Source of the DNA: Sediminibacterium sp. FEMGT703S | Lineage (GTDB): Bacteria > Bacteroidota > Bacteroidia > Chitinophagales > Chitinophagaceae | Reading direction: 5' to 3' | DNA: 64,000 nucleotides | Assembly (NCBI GenBank): GCA_002786355.1 | Contig: PGCO01000002.1 | Location: 124,001-188,000 of the forward strand | Shown here: piece by piece, positions 27,306 to 35,669 of the stretch | Position numbering within the stretch: position 1 is the first letter of the stretch | Layout: every line of letters begins with the position of its first letter | Made by a program: the position numbers and the translations under genes | The notes under the pieces: model-generated | Databases searched by the model: none | Told to the model about the DNA's origin: nothing | Seen by the model: the letters and a program-made list of their open reading frames with translations, nothing else

Positions 27306-28067
27306 TTATTGTAATGATGCTAATAGTTTAGCTCCCTCTGCTTTTAATGCAATATCATTAAAAGAACGATTGGGCATTTTTACTAATCGCTCTAAAATTT
27401 CAATTGCTTTAGCAGGCTGCCTATTTTCTTTATACGCTTTGGCCAAATCTAATTGATTGGTAACAAAATAAGGCTCAAGTGTTCTAGATTTCTCCATGTA
27501 TAAAATGGCTTTATCTAAGTCTCCATTGGGTAGTCCCCCGTAAAACAATTTAACCGCAGCTTTTTTAATACCAGATAAAGTAACCATTTCATAATGCCAT
27601 TTACCTAGAGTATAATTGGCTTTTCCATGATTCGGATTGATACTTAATGCCTTGTCTGCGTATTCTTTGACGTCTTTAACGTAAGCCACAATTTTTTTAT
27701 TTTCAATATCTAAGTCGGTCATTTTACCAGATACTGTTGCCATTGCATAATTGGCATCAGCACTATTGGTATCTACTTTAAAAGCTCTTTGAGCATAAGC
27801 CATTGCAGATTCAAAAAATAAGCGTTTGCTTTTTTCTTCCTTTTCTCTGCTTCCTATAGCTATTTCTAATTCTGCAGCTTTCACCAAATACTTTACATTA
27901 TTGGGCTCTAATACAATGATTTGCTTGTATTTGGCCAACGCTTCAGGCTCTTTTAACTGTCGTTCAAAATTTTCGGCCTCCTTGGCTAAAATGCTTATGT
28001 CTTGTGAAAAGACAGTTCCCATCCAACTACAAAAAAATGCGATGATTAATGCAAATCTGATTTTCAT
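27306..28067 (-). CDS. Secreted TPR-repeat protein
   Basis: 253 residues. A Sec signal (MKIRFALIIAFFCSWMGTVF, cut near SQ) is followed by TPR units: ALAKYKQIIVLEPNNVKYL, FESAMAYAQRAFKVDTNSADAN, LSINPNHGKANYTLGKW and AKAIEILERLVKM. The arrangement suggests a periplasmic protein-interaction scaffold; function is not known. It begins one base after folB and is followed by the ACBP gene, so it belongs to the same transcript. Two other secreted TPR proteins occur in the window (2858 and 16499) but they are not close in sequence. Confidence 0.82.
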   Translation of the reverse strand: MKIRFALIIAFFCSWMGTVFSQDISILAKEAENFERQLKEPEALAKYKQIIVLEPNNVKYLVKAAELEIAIGSREKEEKSKRLFFESAMAYAQRAFKVDTNSADANYAMATVSGKMTDLDIENKKIVAYVKDVKEYADKALSINPNHGKANYTLGKWHYEMVTLSGIKKAAVKLFYGGLPNGDLDKAILYMEKSRTLEPYFVTNQLDLAKAYKENRQPAKAIEILERLVKMPNRSFNDIALKAEGAKLLASLQ

Positions 28068-28068
28068 A

Positions 28069-28431
28069 TTATATTCTATTCACTTTTAATGAAACCCCTA
28101 AACTGCCAACAAACTGCGCAATAGGTGGCTTTAATTTGTTAATGGAAATATGTACGTAATCAGCTAGAGAAAACTGTGCCAAAATATCATTTGCAATATC
28201 AGACGCTAGGGTTTCTAATAATGGAGTAGCAATTTGCATGCGCTTTTTGACCATTTCATACACAAGGGCATAATTGATGGTATCGGATATATCCACAATC
28301 GGAAAAGCCTTAGGTGTGAACCCAACTTCTATACTAATGGCGAACTCATTCCCTAAAATCTGCTCCTCTTTATATAATCCATGATAAGCAAAGAACCTCA
28401 AATCATTTAAATGAATGCTTGCTTTGCTCAT
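28069..28431 (-). CDS. folB: Dihydroneopterin aldolase
   Basis: 120 residues, the standard FolB length, catalysing cleavage of dihydroneopterin to 6-hydroxymethyl-dihydropterin in folate synthesis. The start MSKASIHLNDLRFFAYHGLYKEEQILGNEF contains the family pattern of L-x-x-Y/F-x-x-x-G-x-x-x-E-E followed by Asn or Gly-x-x-F; here FFAYHGLYKEEQ. The strand ISDTINYALVYEMV holds the conserved Y, and LETLASDIAND follows with the catalytic Glu region, then INKLKPPI. It follows trxB by three bases. folP is also in the window, at 49091. Confidence 0.94.
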   Translation of the reverse strand: MSKASIHLNDLRFFAYHGLYKEEQILGNEFAISIEVGFTPKAFPIVDISDTINYALVYEMVKKRMQIATPLLETLASDIANDILAQFSLADYVHISINKLKPPIAQFVGSLGVSLKVNRI

Positions 28432-28434
28432 ATT

Positions 28435-29379
28435 TTAGTGTCCAATAGAAGTTAAATAGCGCTCTGCATCCAATGCTGCCATGCAGCCACTACCAGCAGC
28501 AGTTACTGCTTGACGATAGTTTTTATCTTGTACATCTCCTGCTGCAAAAACCCCAGCCACATTGGTTTTGGTAGTACCAGGCACTGTTAAGATATAACCT
28601 GTTTCGTCCATTTCTACATAGTCTTTAAATATGGTACTATTGGGTTCATGACCAATTGCAACAAAGAATGCACTTACAGGGATTTCTTGTGTATCTCCAG
28701 TTTTATTATTCTTGATTCGGACAGCTTCTACTTTTTTATCTCCTAATATTTCGTCTGTTTCTGAATTCCAATACACTTTGATATTGGGTGAATTCAGTAC
28801 ACGATCTTGCATCACTTTACTTGCACGCATTTGATCTCTACGAACAATCATATGCACTTGCGTACATAACTTACTTAAATAAATTGCTTCTTCTGCTGCA
28901 GTATCACCCGCACCAACAATAGCTACTTCTTTTCCTTTAAAGAAAAATCCATCACAAACTGCACAGGCACTTACCCCATAACCATTCAAACGCTCTTCAC
29001 TTGGAATGCCTAACCATTTTGCTGATGCACCTGTGCTTATGATTACTGAATCTGCATGAATTTCTTTTTCTTCATCAATCCACACTTTGTGCGGGGTACT
29101 ACTGAAATCTACTTTGGTAGCCAATCCATAACGAATATCTGCCCCCATTCTACTAGCTTGTTTTTCAAAGTGAACCATCATTTCTGGCCCTTGAATACCG
29201 TCTGGGTAACCAGGGTAATTCTCTACTTCTGTAGTGATTGTCAATTGACCTCCGGGCTGAATTCCCTGGTATAAAACAGGTTTCATATTTGCTCTAGCTG
29301 CATAAATAGCTGCAGTATAGCCTGCAGGACCAGATCCTATAATTAATACCGATACTTTCTCTATTGCTGATTGTTCCAT
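28435..29379 (-). CDS. trxB: Thioredoxin reductase
   Basis: 314 residues, low-molecular-weight TrxB that reduces thioredoxin with NADPH. The FAD motif is VLIIGSGPAGYTAAIYAAR near residue 15, the redox-active pair is Cys139-Cys142 in ACAVCDG, the NADPH motif is AIVGAGDTAAEEA, and the C-terminal FAD motif GVFAAGDVQDKNYRQ is intact. Length and order match TrxB rather than ferredoxin-NADP reductase. It is transcribed with folB after the DUF4249 gene; its start is nine bases after that gene's stop. Confidence 0.97.
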   Translation of the reverse strand: MEQSAIEKVSVLIIGSGPAGYTAAIYAARANMKPVLYQGIQPGGQLTITTEVENYPGYPDGIQGPEMMVHFEKQASRMGADIRYGLATKVDFSSTPHKVWIDEEKEIHADSVIISTGASAKWLGIPSEERLNGYGVSACAVCDGFFFKGKEVAIVGAGDTAAEEAIYLSKLCTQVHMIVRRDQMRASKVMQDRVLNSPNIKVYWNSETDEILGDKKVEAVRIKNNKTGDTQEIPVSAFFVAIGHEPNSTIFKDYVEMDETGYILTVPGTTKTNVAGVFAAGDVQDKNYRQAVTAAGSGCMAALDAERYLTSIGH

Positions 29380-29388
29380 ATTCTATTT

Positions 29389-30264
29389 TTAATCTTTGCA
29401 AATGTATGTTTTGTATTGAGAACCATATCCACAAAAAGCACCCAAAGCTCCATTACTAATATTACCTTTTACTACACCAGGAGAAGAGAATGGATTCCCT
29501 ATGGATTGAAATGCAAATTCCCAGGTTCGCCAAAAATCATAGGTCGCTTTATCAATATTGGCCAGCCGAACAGTAACCGTATCACCCAATTTGAAAAAGC
29601 CATAATTTTCTCTTTCAAATGGTTGGTTTCTGTCTACCCCTTTGTCAATATCAATATTATAAGTTTTACCGTCTATGATGGCATCATCAAAAGCACTATT
29701 AAAACCAGGTAAAAAAGGTTGATTATTCACTTTTGTAAAGTAGCGAATATAATTACCTAACCCAGGTGGATCAAAAATACGAGCCATCAATACCCTAAAG
29801 CTATCGGTGCTTGGTCTGTTGGTAACTCTTTTAGACCAAAGACTATCAATGGTTTTTGTAATTAATGGTATGGTTGTAGTAGATTGATACTGCTTTCCAT
29901 TATGATCAATTGTTAATTGATAGGTTTTACCTGTTTCGCCCAACATACGATCATTAAGGGGTGTAGTGTAAAATACATACCGCCCACCTTGTGGAAAACG
30001 CAATTCATTCGCCTGTAGCGTTACCGTTCTAGTGCCATTATTGAGCTGCACTTTTGCATCTTTGATAAATGAAGCAAACAGTGTTGCGGTATCAATAGTA
30101 GAGAAATAATTAAGTGAATTAGAAAGTACCACCATCGGTGCTTGTCCATTCTCAATTTCAGCATCTACTACTAACTTCGGTTCGTTTTGTAAAGGCTCAA
30201 TTTGAATATCTTTTTCACAAGCCAACAAAAACAGCATCAATAATATAAAAGGTATTTGGCGCAT
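29389..30264 (-). CDS. DUF4249 domain lipoprotein
   Basis: 291 residues of a Bacteroidota family. The lipoprotein signal ends LLACEKD (Cys16), followed by PLQNEPKLVVDAEIENGQAP, the WxxL-like strands and the conserved middle with GKTYQLTIDHNGKQYQSTTTIP. The C-terminus holds CGYGSQYKTY. DUF4249 proteins normally accompany a TonB-dependent receptor and are thought to be surface-exposed substrate-binding lipoproteins, but no receptor gene is adjacent. It stands between an rpoD terminator and trxB. Role unknown. Confidence 0.85.
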   Translation of the reverse strand: MRQIPFILLMLFLLACEKDIQIEPLQNEPKLVVDAEIENGQAPMVVLSNSLNYFSTIDTATLFASFIKDAKVQLNNGTRTVTLQANELRFPQGGRYVFYTTPLNDRMLGETGKTYQLTIDHNGKQYQSTTTIPLITKTIDSLWSKRVTNRPSTDSFRVLMARIFDPPGLGNYIRYFTKVNNQPFLPGFNSAFDDAIIDGKTYNIDIDKGVDRNQPFERENYGFFKLGDTVTVRLANIDKATYDFWRTWEFAFQSIGNPFSSPGVVKGNISNGALGAFCGYGSQYKTYICKD

Positions 30265-30296
30265 TCAATTATAACAACGAAATAGAAAAAAAGATT

Positions 30297-30327
30297 AAAA
30301 AAAAACGCTCCGAAAATCCGGAGCGTT
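30297..30327 (-). terminator. Intrinsic terminator after rpoD
   Basis: Arms AACGCTCCG (30304-30312) and CGGAGCGTT (30319-30327) pair perfectly over nine bases with a six-base loop. On the minus strand the stem ends in a run of nine U from the A tract at 30297-30305. It isolates rpoD from the DUF4249-trxB run. Confidence 0.9.
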
Positions 30328-30375
30328 CTCAAAAAAAAGTAGCCTCTCGAATATCCCTATTTGGAGGCCGAAATA

Positions 30376-31233
30376 TTAACCCAAATATGCTTTAAGTGCA
30401 TTGCTGTAACGCGCTTTTTGTAAACGCTTTATGGCACGCTCTTTAATTTGTCTGATTCTCTCTTTGGTAAGATCATACTTCATTCCTATTTGTTCAATAG
30501 TAACGCCGTTTTCTCCATCTAATCCAAAATAAGCATTCACAATTTCTGCTTCTCTTGGGCTCAACGATTTCAATACCCTACGAATTTCTTCTCTTAATGA
30601 GTCTTTCATTACATCTTCATCGGTATCATCAGAACCTTCCAATAAATCTCCCATGGCCACATCTTCAGCTTCATGCACAGGGGCATCCAAAGAAGTATGT
30701 CTGGTATTACTTTGGAAAATATTGTTTATTTCCGTTTCACTCATTTCTAAGATCTCTGCCAATTCTTCTGTAGACGGCTCACGCTCATGTTCTTGCTCAA
30801 ATGCCATGTAGGCTTTATTGGCCTTATTGTAGGTACCAATTTTATTTTGTGGCAAACGCACTAAACGACCTTGCTCGGCCAATGCTTGTAAAATAGACTG
30901 ACGAATCCACCATACAGCGTAAGAAATAAATTTGAAACCTTTTGTTTCATCAAAACGCTGAGCGGCTTTTATTAATCCCAGGTTTCCTTCATTAATAAGG
31001 TCACTTAAAGATAAACCTTGGTGTTGGTATTGTTTTGCAACAGATACTACGAAACGTAAGTTGGCTTGTACCAATTTATCCAACGCCCTTTGATCGCCCA
31101 TTTTAATCTTCTGCGCCAAAGTAGTTTCCTCTTCGGGGTTGATCATAGGGATTTTGGAAATCTCTTGTAAATACTTCTCTACTGCTTGCGAATCTCTGTT
31201 GGTAATCTGGGTTGCGATCTTGAGTTGCCTCAT
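30376..31233 (-). CDS. rpoD: RNA polymerase primary sigma factor (sigma-A type of Bacteroidota)
   Basis: 285 residues, the usual short form in Bacteroidota, which lacks region 1.1. Region 1.2 is AVEKYLQEISKIPMI; region 2 contains ANLRFVVSVAKQYQHQGLSLSDLINEGNLGL and the 2.4 segment FISYAVWWIRQSILQALAEQ, outlined here by its ends; region 3 carries RLPQNKIGTYNKANKA; region 4 has the helix-turn-helix TIEQIGMKYDLTKERIRQIKERAIKRL by its ends. This protein recognises TTG / TAnnTTTG promoters, which is consistent with the boxes seen in the window. The gene has its own strong promoter at 31328-31356 and terminator. Confidence 0.97.
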   Translation of the reverse strand: MRQLKIATQITNRDSQAVEKYLQEISKIPMINPEEETTLAQKIKMGDQRALDKLVQANLRFVVSVAKQYQHQGLSLSDLINEGNLGLIKAAQRFDETKGFKFISYAVWWIRQSILQALAEQGRLVRLPQNKIGTYNKANKAYMAFEQEHEREPSTEELAEILEMSETEINNIFQSNTRHTSLDAPVHEAEDVAMGDLLEGSDDTDEDVMKDSLREEIRRVLKSLSPREAEIVNAYFGLDGENGVTIEQIGMKYDLTKERIRQIKERAIKRLQKARYSNALKAYLG

Positions 31234-31327
31234 GTTGTTCTGTTGCTTTTTTAGATAACGAGTAGAATACCCAATTTGTTATAAATCGACACAAAAAGGT
31301 ATAATTCTCCAAAAATTACGGAAACTA

Positions 31328-31356
31328 CAAAGATACGATTTTACAATGAATTTCAA
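31328..31356 (-). promoter_or_regulatory. Promoter for rpoD
   Basis: On the minus strand TTG (31354-31356), 18 bases, TATCTTTG (31328-31335), an exact Bacteroidota -33/-7 pair. The leader to the rpoD ATG is roughly 90 bases. The region from here to the threonine aldolase start is AT-rich without another gene. Confidence 0.75.
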
Positions 31357-31421
31357 CCTTTTAAGTGTAAAAAACTTGGTAATTTAATCAAATTCAAGCT
31401 TATTTGTGCATATTGCTGATT

Positions 31422-32438
31422 ATGATAGATTTTAGATCGGATACCGTAACCAAACCTACCACCCCTATGTTGGCCGCCATGCATGCAGCCCCGGTAGGAG
31501 ATGATGTTTTTGGAGAAGACCCTTCCATTAATGAGTTAGAAAAATACAGTGCTGAGTTGTTTGGAATGGAAGCCTCCCTTTTTTGCCCAAGCGGAACCAT
31601 GACCAATCAAATTGCCATTCGTTGTCATACCCAACCAGGAGACGAAGTAATTTGCGACGCACTTTCCCATGTTTACTTATATGAAGGTGGTGGAATTGCC
31701 GCTAATGCTGGGTCATCTGTTCAATTATTACAGGGCAACTTTGGAAGACTAACTGCCAGCCAAGTGGCCGCTGCTATCAATAATAGGGATGATGTACATA
31801 GGCCTTTAAGCCGATTGGTGAGTTTAGAAAATACTGCAAATAGAGGTGGTGGAACTTGCTACGATTTTAATGATATTCAATCAATTAAAGAAGTTTGCTT
31901 AAATAATAATTTAAGTCTTCATTTAGATGGCGCCCGCTTATTTAATGCCATTGTAGCCAAAAAAGAAAGCCCTGAACAATACGGTAAAACCTTTGACTCT
32001 ATTTCTGTTTGTTTAAGTAAAGGATTAGGCGCTCCCGTAGGGAGTGTGCTCTTGGGTACTACCGATTTTATCAGAAAAGCCAGAAGAATAAGAAAAGTTT
32101 TTGGGGGTGGAATGAGGCAGGCTGGCTATTTAGCAGCAGGCGCTTTATTTGCACTCCGCCACCAAGTAACCCGTTTGGAAGAAGATCATGCACATGCTGC
32201 TCAAATTGTAGAAGCGCTCCAGAAAAAAGACTTTGTGGGTATGATCCCACCGGTGGAAACCAATATTATTTTGTTTGAGGTAAAGGGAAGGTTTAGTGCA
32301 AAAGAATTAGTTGGAATACTTGCTAGTAAAGGAATTTTGACTATTGCGATGAGCCCTACCCAAGTGAGAATTGTTACTCATTTAGATATTTCAGCAGAAA
32401 TGGTAAAGCAAACTATTAGGGAGATTGAATCGCTTTAG
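31422..32438 (+). CDS. ltaE: Low-specificity L-threonine aldolase
   Basis: I start at the ATG of MIDFRSDTVTKPT (31422), giving 338 residues; the upstream ATG at 31404 adds an unsupported lead. This PLP enzyme cleaves threonine or allo-threonine to glycine and acetaldehyde. The FRSDTVTKPT start motif, FGEDPS, LFCPSGTMTNQIA and LENTANRGGG are typical, the PLP-binding Lys200 lies in CLSKGLGAPVGS, and HLDGARLFNA precedes it. It is divergent from rpoD and followed, after 44 bases, by pgi. Confidence 0.94.
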   Translation: MIDFRSDTVTKPTTPMLAAMHAAPVGDDVFGEDPSINELEKYSAELFGMEASLFCPSGTMTNQIAIRCHTQPGDEVICDALSHVYLYEGGGIAANAGSSVQLLQGNFGRLTASQVAAAINNRDDVHRPLSRLVSLENTANRGGGTCYDFNDIQSIKEVCLNNNLSLHLDGARLFNAIVAKKESPEQYGKTFDSISVCLSKGLGAPVGSVLLGTTDFIRKARRIRKVFGGGMRQAGYLAAGALFALRHQVTRLEEDHAHAAQIVEALQKKDFVGMIPPVETNIILFEVKGRFSAKELVGILASKGILTIAMSPTQVRIVTHLDISAEMVKQTIREIESL

Positions 32439-32482
32439 GTAACTTCATAGCCCAAAAAATCCAATTGCAGATATAAGAAATT

Positions 32483-34150
32483 ATGCTACCAAGAATTAAT
32501 CCTACGACTACACAAGCCTGGTTTTTATTAAAAAAACATCACGAAGACGAAATGAGCAGAAGGCATATGAGAGACCTTTTTGCTGCAGATCCAGAGAGAT
32601 TTCAAAAATTTTCGCTTTGTTTAGACCAATTGGTTTTTGATTATTCTAAAAATATCATCAATCCTAGGACCATGCAACTGTTGTTGCAATTGGCTGAGGA
32701 ATGTAAATTAACAGATGCCATTCATGACCAGTTTGCGGGAATTAAAATTAATGAAACAGAGGGCCGGTCTGTTTTACATACCGCACTAAGGAATTTTTCG
32801 GATACCCCAATTTTGGTGGATGGCAAAGACATCATGCCCAAGATTAAAAAAGTGCAGGATCAAATGGCTGCATTTTGCAAAACCATACACAGTGGAAATT
32901 GGAAAGGTTATACCGGAAAAACAATCAAATATATTGTCAATATTGGGATTGGAGGCAGTGATTTAGGACCAGTGATGGTAACAGAAGCACTAAAACCTTA
33001 TTGGGTAGATGGTATTCAAACTTATTTTGTAAGTAATGTTGATGGCACACATATAGCGGAAACCTTGAAAAAAGTAAACGCTGAAGAAACTTTGTTTTTA
33101 GTAGCGTCTAAAACCTTTACAACACAGGAAACCATGACCAATGCGCACACTGCTAGACATTGGTTTTTAGAATTTGCCAAAGATGAAGCTCATATTGCCA
33201 AGCATTTTGCGGCATTAAGTACCAATGAAAAAGCAGTTACTGCATTTGGGATCGATAAAGCCAATATGTTTGAATTTTGGGATTGGGTAGGTGGAAGGTA
33301 TTCTTTATGGAGTGCAATTGGATTGTCTATTGCCCTCACGATTGGATACGAAAACTTTGAAAATTTGCTCAAAGGGGCTTACAAGGCTGATGAGCATTTC
33401 AGAACTGAAAAACACGATAAAAATATTCCTGTAATCATGGCCTTATTGGGCATTTGGTACACAAATTTCTTTGGTGCACAAAGCGAAGCCATTTTGCCAT
33501 ATGACCAATATATGCACCGTTTTGCCGCATATTTTCAACAAGGCAATATGGAAAGTAATGGCAAGAGTATCGACAGAAATGGAAACCTTGTAAACTATGC
33601 CACTGGGCCAGTTATTTGGGGGGAGCCAGGCACCAATGGTCAGCATGCATTCTATCAATTGATACACCAAGGAACCCCGATGATTCCTTGTGATTTTATT
33701 GCCCCTGCCCTATCGCAAAACCCAATTGGCGATCATCATGTAAAATTAATGTCTAACTTTTTTGCACAAACAGAGGCATTAATGAATGGAAAGAGTGAAA
33801 ATGAAGTGAAAGTAGAATTGATGAAAGCAGAAAAAAAGGATGAAGAAATAAAGAAACTAAGCCCTTTTAAAGTTTTTGCTGGCAACAAACCAACGAATTC
33901 AATTTTAGTAAAACAAATTGATCCAGCTACGCTGGGATTATTGATTGCTTTGTACGAACATAAAATCTTTGTACAGGGGGTTATCTGGAATATATTCAGT
34001 TACGATCAATGGGGAGTTGAATTAGGAAAAGAATTAGCGAATAAAATTTTGCCTGAATTAACCAATGAAGAAACGGTAAATAGCCATGACGCATCAACCA
34101 ATGGTCTAATGAATAGCTTTAAAAAATTTAGAAAAGCAGCGCAAGTATAA
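32483..34150 (+). CDS. pgi: Glucose-6-phosphate isomerase
   Basis: 555 residues, the long form of phosphoglucose isomerase, interconverting glucose 6-phosphate and fructose 6-phosphate. The sugar-phosphate-binding loop is [14 protein letters not shown] near residue 155, followed by [12 protein letters not shown] and [13 protein letters not shown]. The catalytic Glu lies in GKSIDRNGN through [18 protein letters not shown] (the region holding the conserved PxxWGxxGTNGQH block) and the C-terminal Lys in WGVELGKEL. The ATG at 32483 gives the usual N-terminus. A GNAT gene begins one base after the stop. Confidence 0.97.
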   Translation: MLPRINPTTTQAWFLLKKHHEDEMSRRHMRDLFAADPERFQKFSLCLDQLVFDYSKNIINPRTMQLLLQLAEECKLTDAIHDQFAGIKINETEGRSVLHTALRNFSDTPILVDGKDIMPKIKKVQDQMAAFCKTIHSGNWKGYTGKTIKYIVNIGIGGSDLGPVMVTEALKPYWVDGIQTYFVSNVDGTHIAETLKKVNAEETLFLVASKTFTTQETMTNAHTARHWFLEFAKDEAHIAKHFAALSTNEKAVTAFGIDKANMFEFWDWVGGRYSLWSAIGLSIALTIGYENFENLLKGAYKADEHFRTEKHDKNIPVIMALLGIWYTNFFGAQSEAILPYDQYMHRFAAYFQQGNMESNGKSIDRNGNLVNYATGPVIWGEPGTNGQHAFYQLIHQGTPMIPCDFIAPALSQNPIGDHHVKLMSNFFAQTEALMNGKSENEVKVELMKAEKKDEEIKKLSPFKVFAGNKPTNSILVKQIDPATLGLLIALYEHKIFVQGVIWNIFSYDQWGVELGKELANKILPELTNEETVNSHDASTNGLMNSFKKFRKAAQV

Positions 34151-34151
34151 T

Positions 34152-34640
34152 ATGGACCATATCCTAATAAGGCCTATAGAACCCGCAGACAATAAAGCGA
34201 TTGCTACTATTATTAGAACTGCATTAACCGAATTTGGTGCCAATAAGCCTGGCACTGTATTTTACGATGATACAACGGATCATTTATATGAACTCTTTAC
34301 GGCTGAATCCCAAAGCGGTTATTTCGTTGCATTACAAGATGGAATAATTGTTGGAGGAGCAGGGTACTTTCCTACTGAAGGCTTGCCAAATAATACTTGT
34401 GAGCTAGTAAAAATGTATTTAAGTGCAACAGTTAGAGGCATGGGCCTTGGAAGAAAAATGATTGACTATGTGCTTGCAGCTGCAAAGCAAAAAGGGTATA
34501 CGCAAGTATATTTAGAAACAATGCCAGAGTTAAATAAAGCGGTTAAAGTGTATGAGCAGTTTGGCTTCACTTATCTGGATGGCCCAATGGGCAATTCAGG
34601 TCATAATGGTTGTGATATCTGGATGATCAGAACACTATAA
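34152..34640 (+). CDS. GNAT family N-acetyltransferase
   Basis: 162 residues, single GNAT domain. The acetyl-CoA loop reads ATVRGMGLGRKM (the R/QxxGxG/A site), followed by AAAKQKGYTQVYLETMPE and AVKVYEQFGF, the usual motif B end. The N-terminal beta strand is ILIRPIEPADNKAIATII. Substrate unknown. It starts one base after pgi, so it is cotranscribed, and ends two bases before the convergent PorP gene. Confidence 0.93.
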   Translation: MDHILIRPIEPADNKAIATIIRTALTEFGANKPGTVFYDDTTDHLYELFTAESQSGYFVALQDGIIVGGAGYFPTEGLPNNTCELVKMYLSATVRGMGLGRKMIDYVLAAAKQKGYTQVYLETMPELNKAVKVYEQFGFTYLDGPMGNSGHNGCDIWMIRTL

Positions 34641-34642
34641 GC

Positions 34643-35668
34643 CTACCACAATTTGGTGGGACACCAATCTCCAAACTTATTCCCAATCATAAATCCTATC
34701 AGGATTTCATGGGTTCCTCTACTGATGGTATTCAATCGGGATGTTTGAATATCATAAGAATACCCAATATTTAGGGTATTGCTCAAATTCAATCCTACCA
34801 TTGCAGCAAAACCATCTTTGTATCGATAGGATGCGCCTGCCCACAATAAATCAAGGTATTGCACTTTTGCATTCAAGTCGAAACCCATGGGTAATGGGCT
34901 AATATACCTTATAAGCATGGATGGCAATAAATTAAAGTCCTCCGATAATGGCACTCGATATCCAGCACTTAAAAACAGATGCGGAACCAATCTGCCCTTG
35001 GTTAAGGATACAGTATTATCTGAAAAAGCTACATTTTGCGGTATGATTTGCTGTGCAGCTAACCCAATAAAATAATCTTTTGAATACAACCATAAACCAG
35101 CACTAATATCGGGTTTGATTCTATTAATCACACCGCTTGAAGCTACAGCTGGATCTACTGTAGTGCCTCCGAAATTCAGTTTAGATGCATCTAAACTCAG
35201 GTTAGTGAAGCCTGCAGAAACACCCGCAGATAAATTGGTAGTGGGTGATAATCCAATATGATAAGAATAAGTACCATAAGCCGCAAAACGATTTAATGGG
35301 CCTGTTTTATCATTAAGCATTGTAAATCCTACACCATGGTGCGGTTCCGCAGCTTGATAATCTCTCCAATAAGCTTGCCCCCGTGGATTCATGCCTTTGG
35401 CCCGGAAGCCGGTAGCTGTTGCCGTTTGGTAGGGATCTTTTTTGAGTGGACCATGAGCGGTAATATAAGTTGTAACCGGCGCGTCTTGTAATCCCACCCA
35501 TTGCATACGATGACTTGCTTTAACATCCCAATAATTTTCAATACCAGCAACCGCAGGATTGATGATATAATTATTCATGATATATTGGGTATAATATGGT
35601 CGTTGCTGTGCAATTATCATCAACGATAGAAATAATCCAACTACCAAAAGAAATCCTTTATGCCTCAT
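34643..35668 (-). CDS. PorP/SprF family type IX secretion membrane protein
   Basis: 341 residues, an outer-membrane protein of the PorP/SprF family which partners the attachment of type IX cargo. A signal peptide (MRHKGFLLVVGLFLSLMI, cut near AQQ) precedes the family start RPYYTQYIMNNYIINPAVAGIENY, given by its ends. A block of conserved barrel segments follows: HRMQWVGLQDAPVTTY, PHHGVGFTMLNDKTGPLNR, AAYGTYSYHI and, late, NIGYSYDIQTSRL. The gene lies one base after the huge PKD/C-terminal-domain protein, the standard pairing in which PorP assists surface anchoring of that cargo. Confidence 0.93.
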   Translation of the reverse strand: MRHKGFLLVVGLFLSLMIIAQQRPYYTQYIMNNYIINPAVAGIENYWDVKASHRMQWVGLQDAPVTTYITAHGPLKKDPYQTATATGFRAKGMNPRGQAYWRDYQAAEPHHGVGFTMLNDKTGPLNRFAAYGTYSYHIGLSPTTNLSAGVSAGFTNLSLDASKLNFGGTTVDPAVASSGVINRIKPDISAGLWLYSKDYFIGLAAQQIIPQNVAFSDNTVSLTKGRLVPHLFLSAGYRVPLSEDFNLLPSMLIRYISPLPMGFDLNAKVQYLDLLWAGASYRYKDGFAAMVGLNLSNTLNIGYSYDIQTSRLNTISRGTHEILIGFMIGNKFGDWCPTKLW

Positions 35669-35669
35669 T

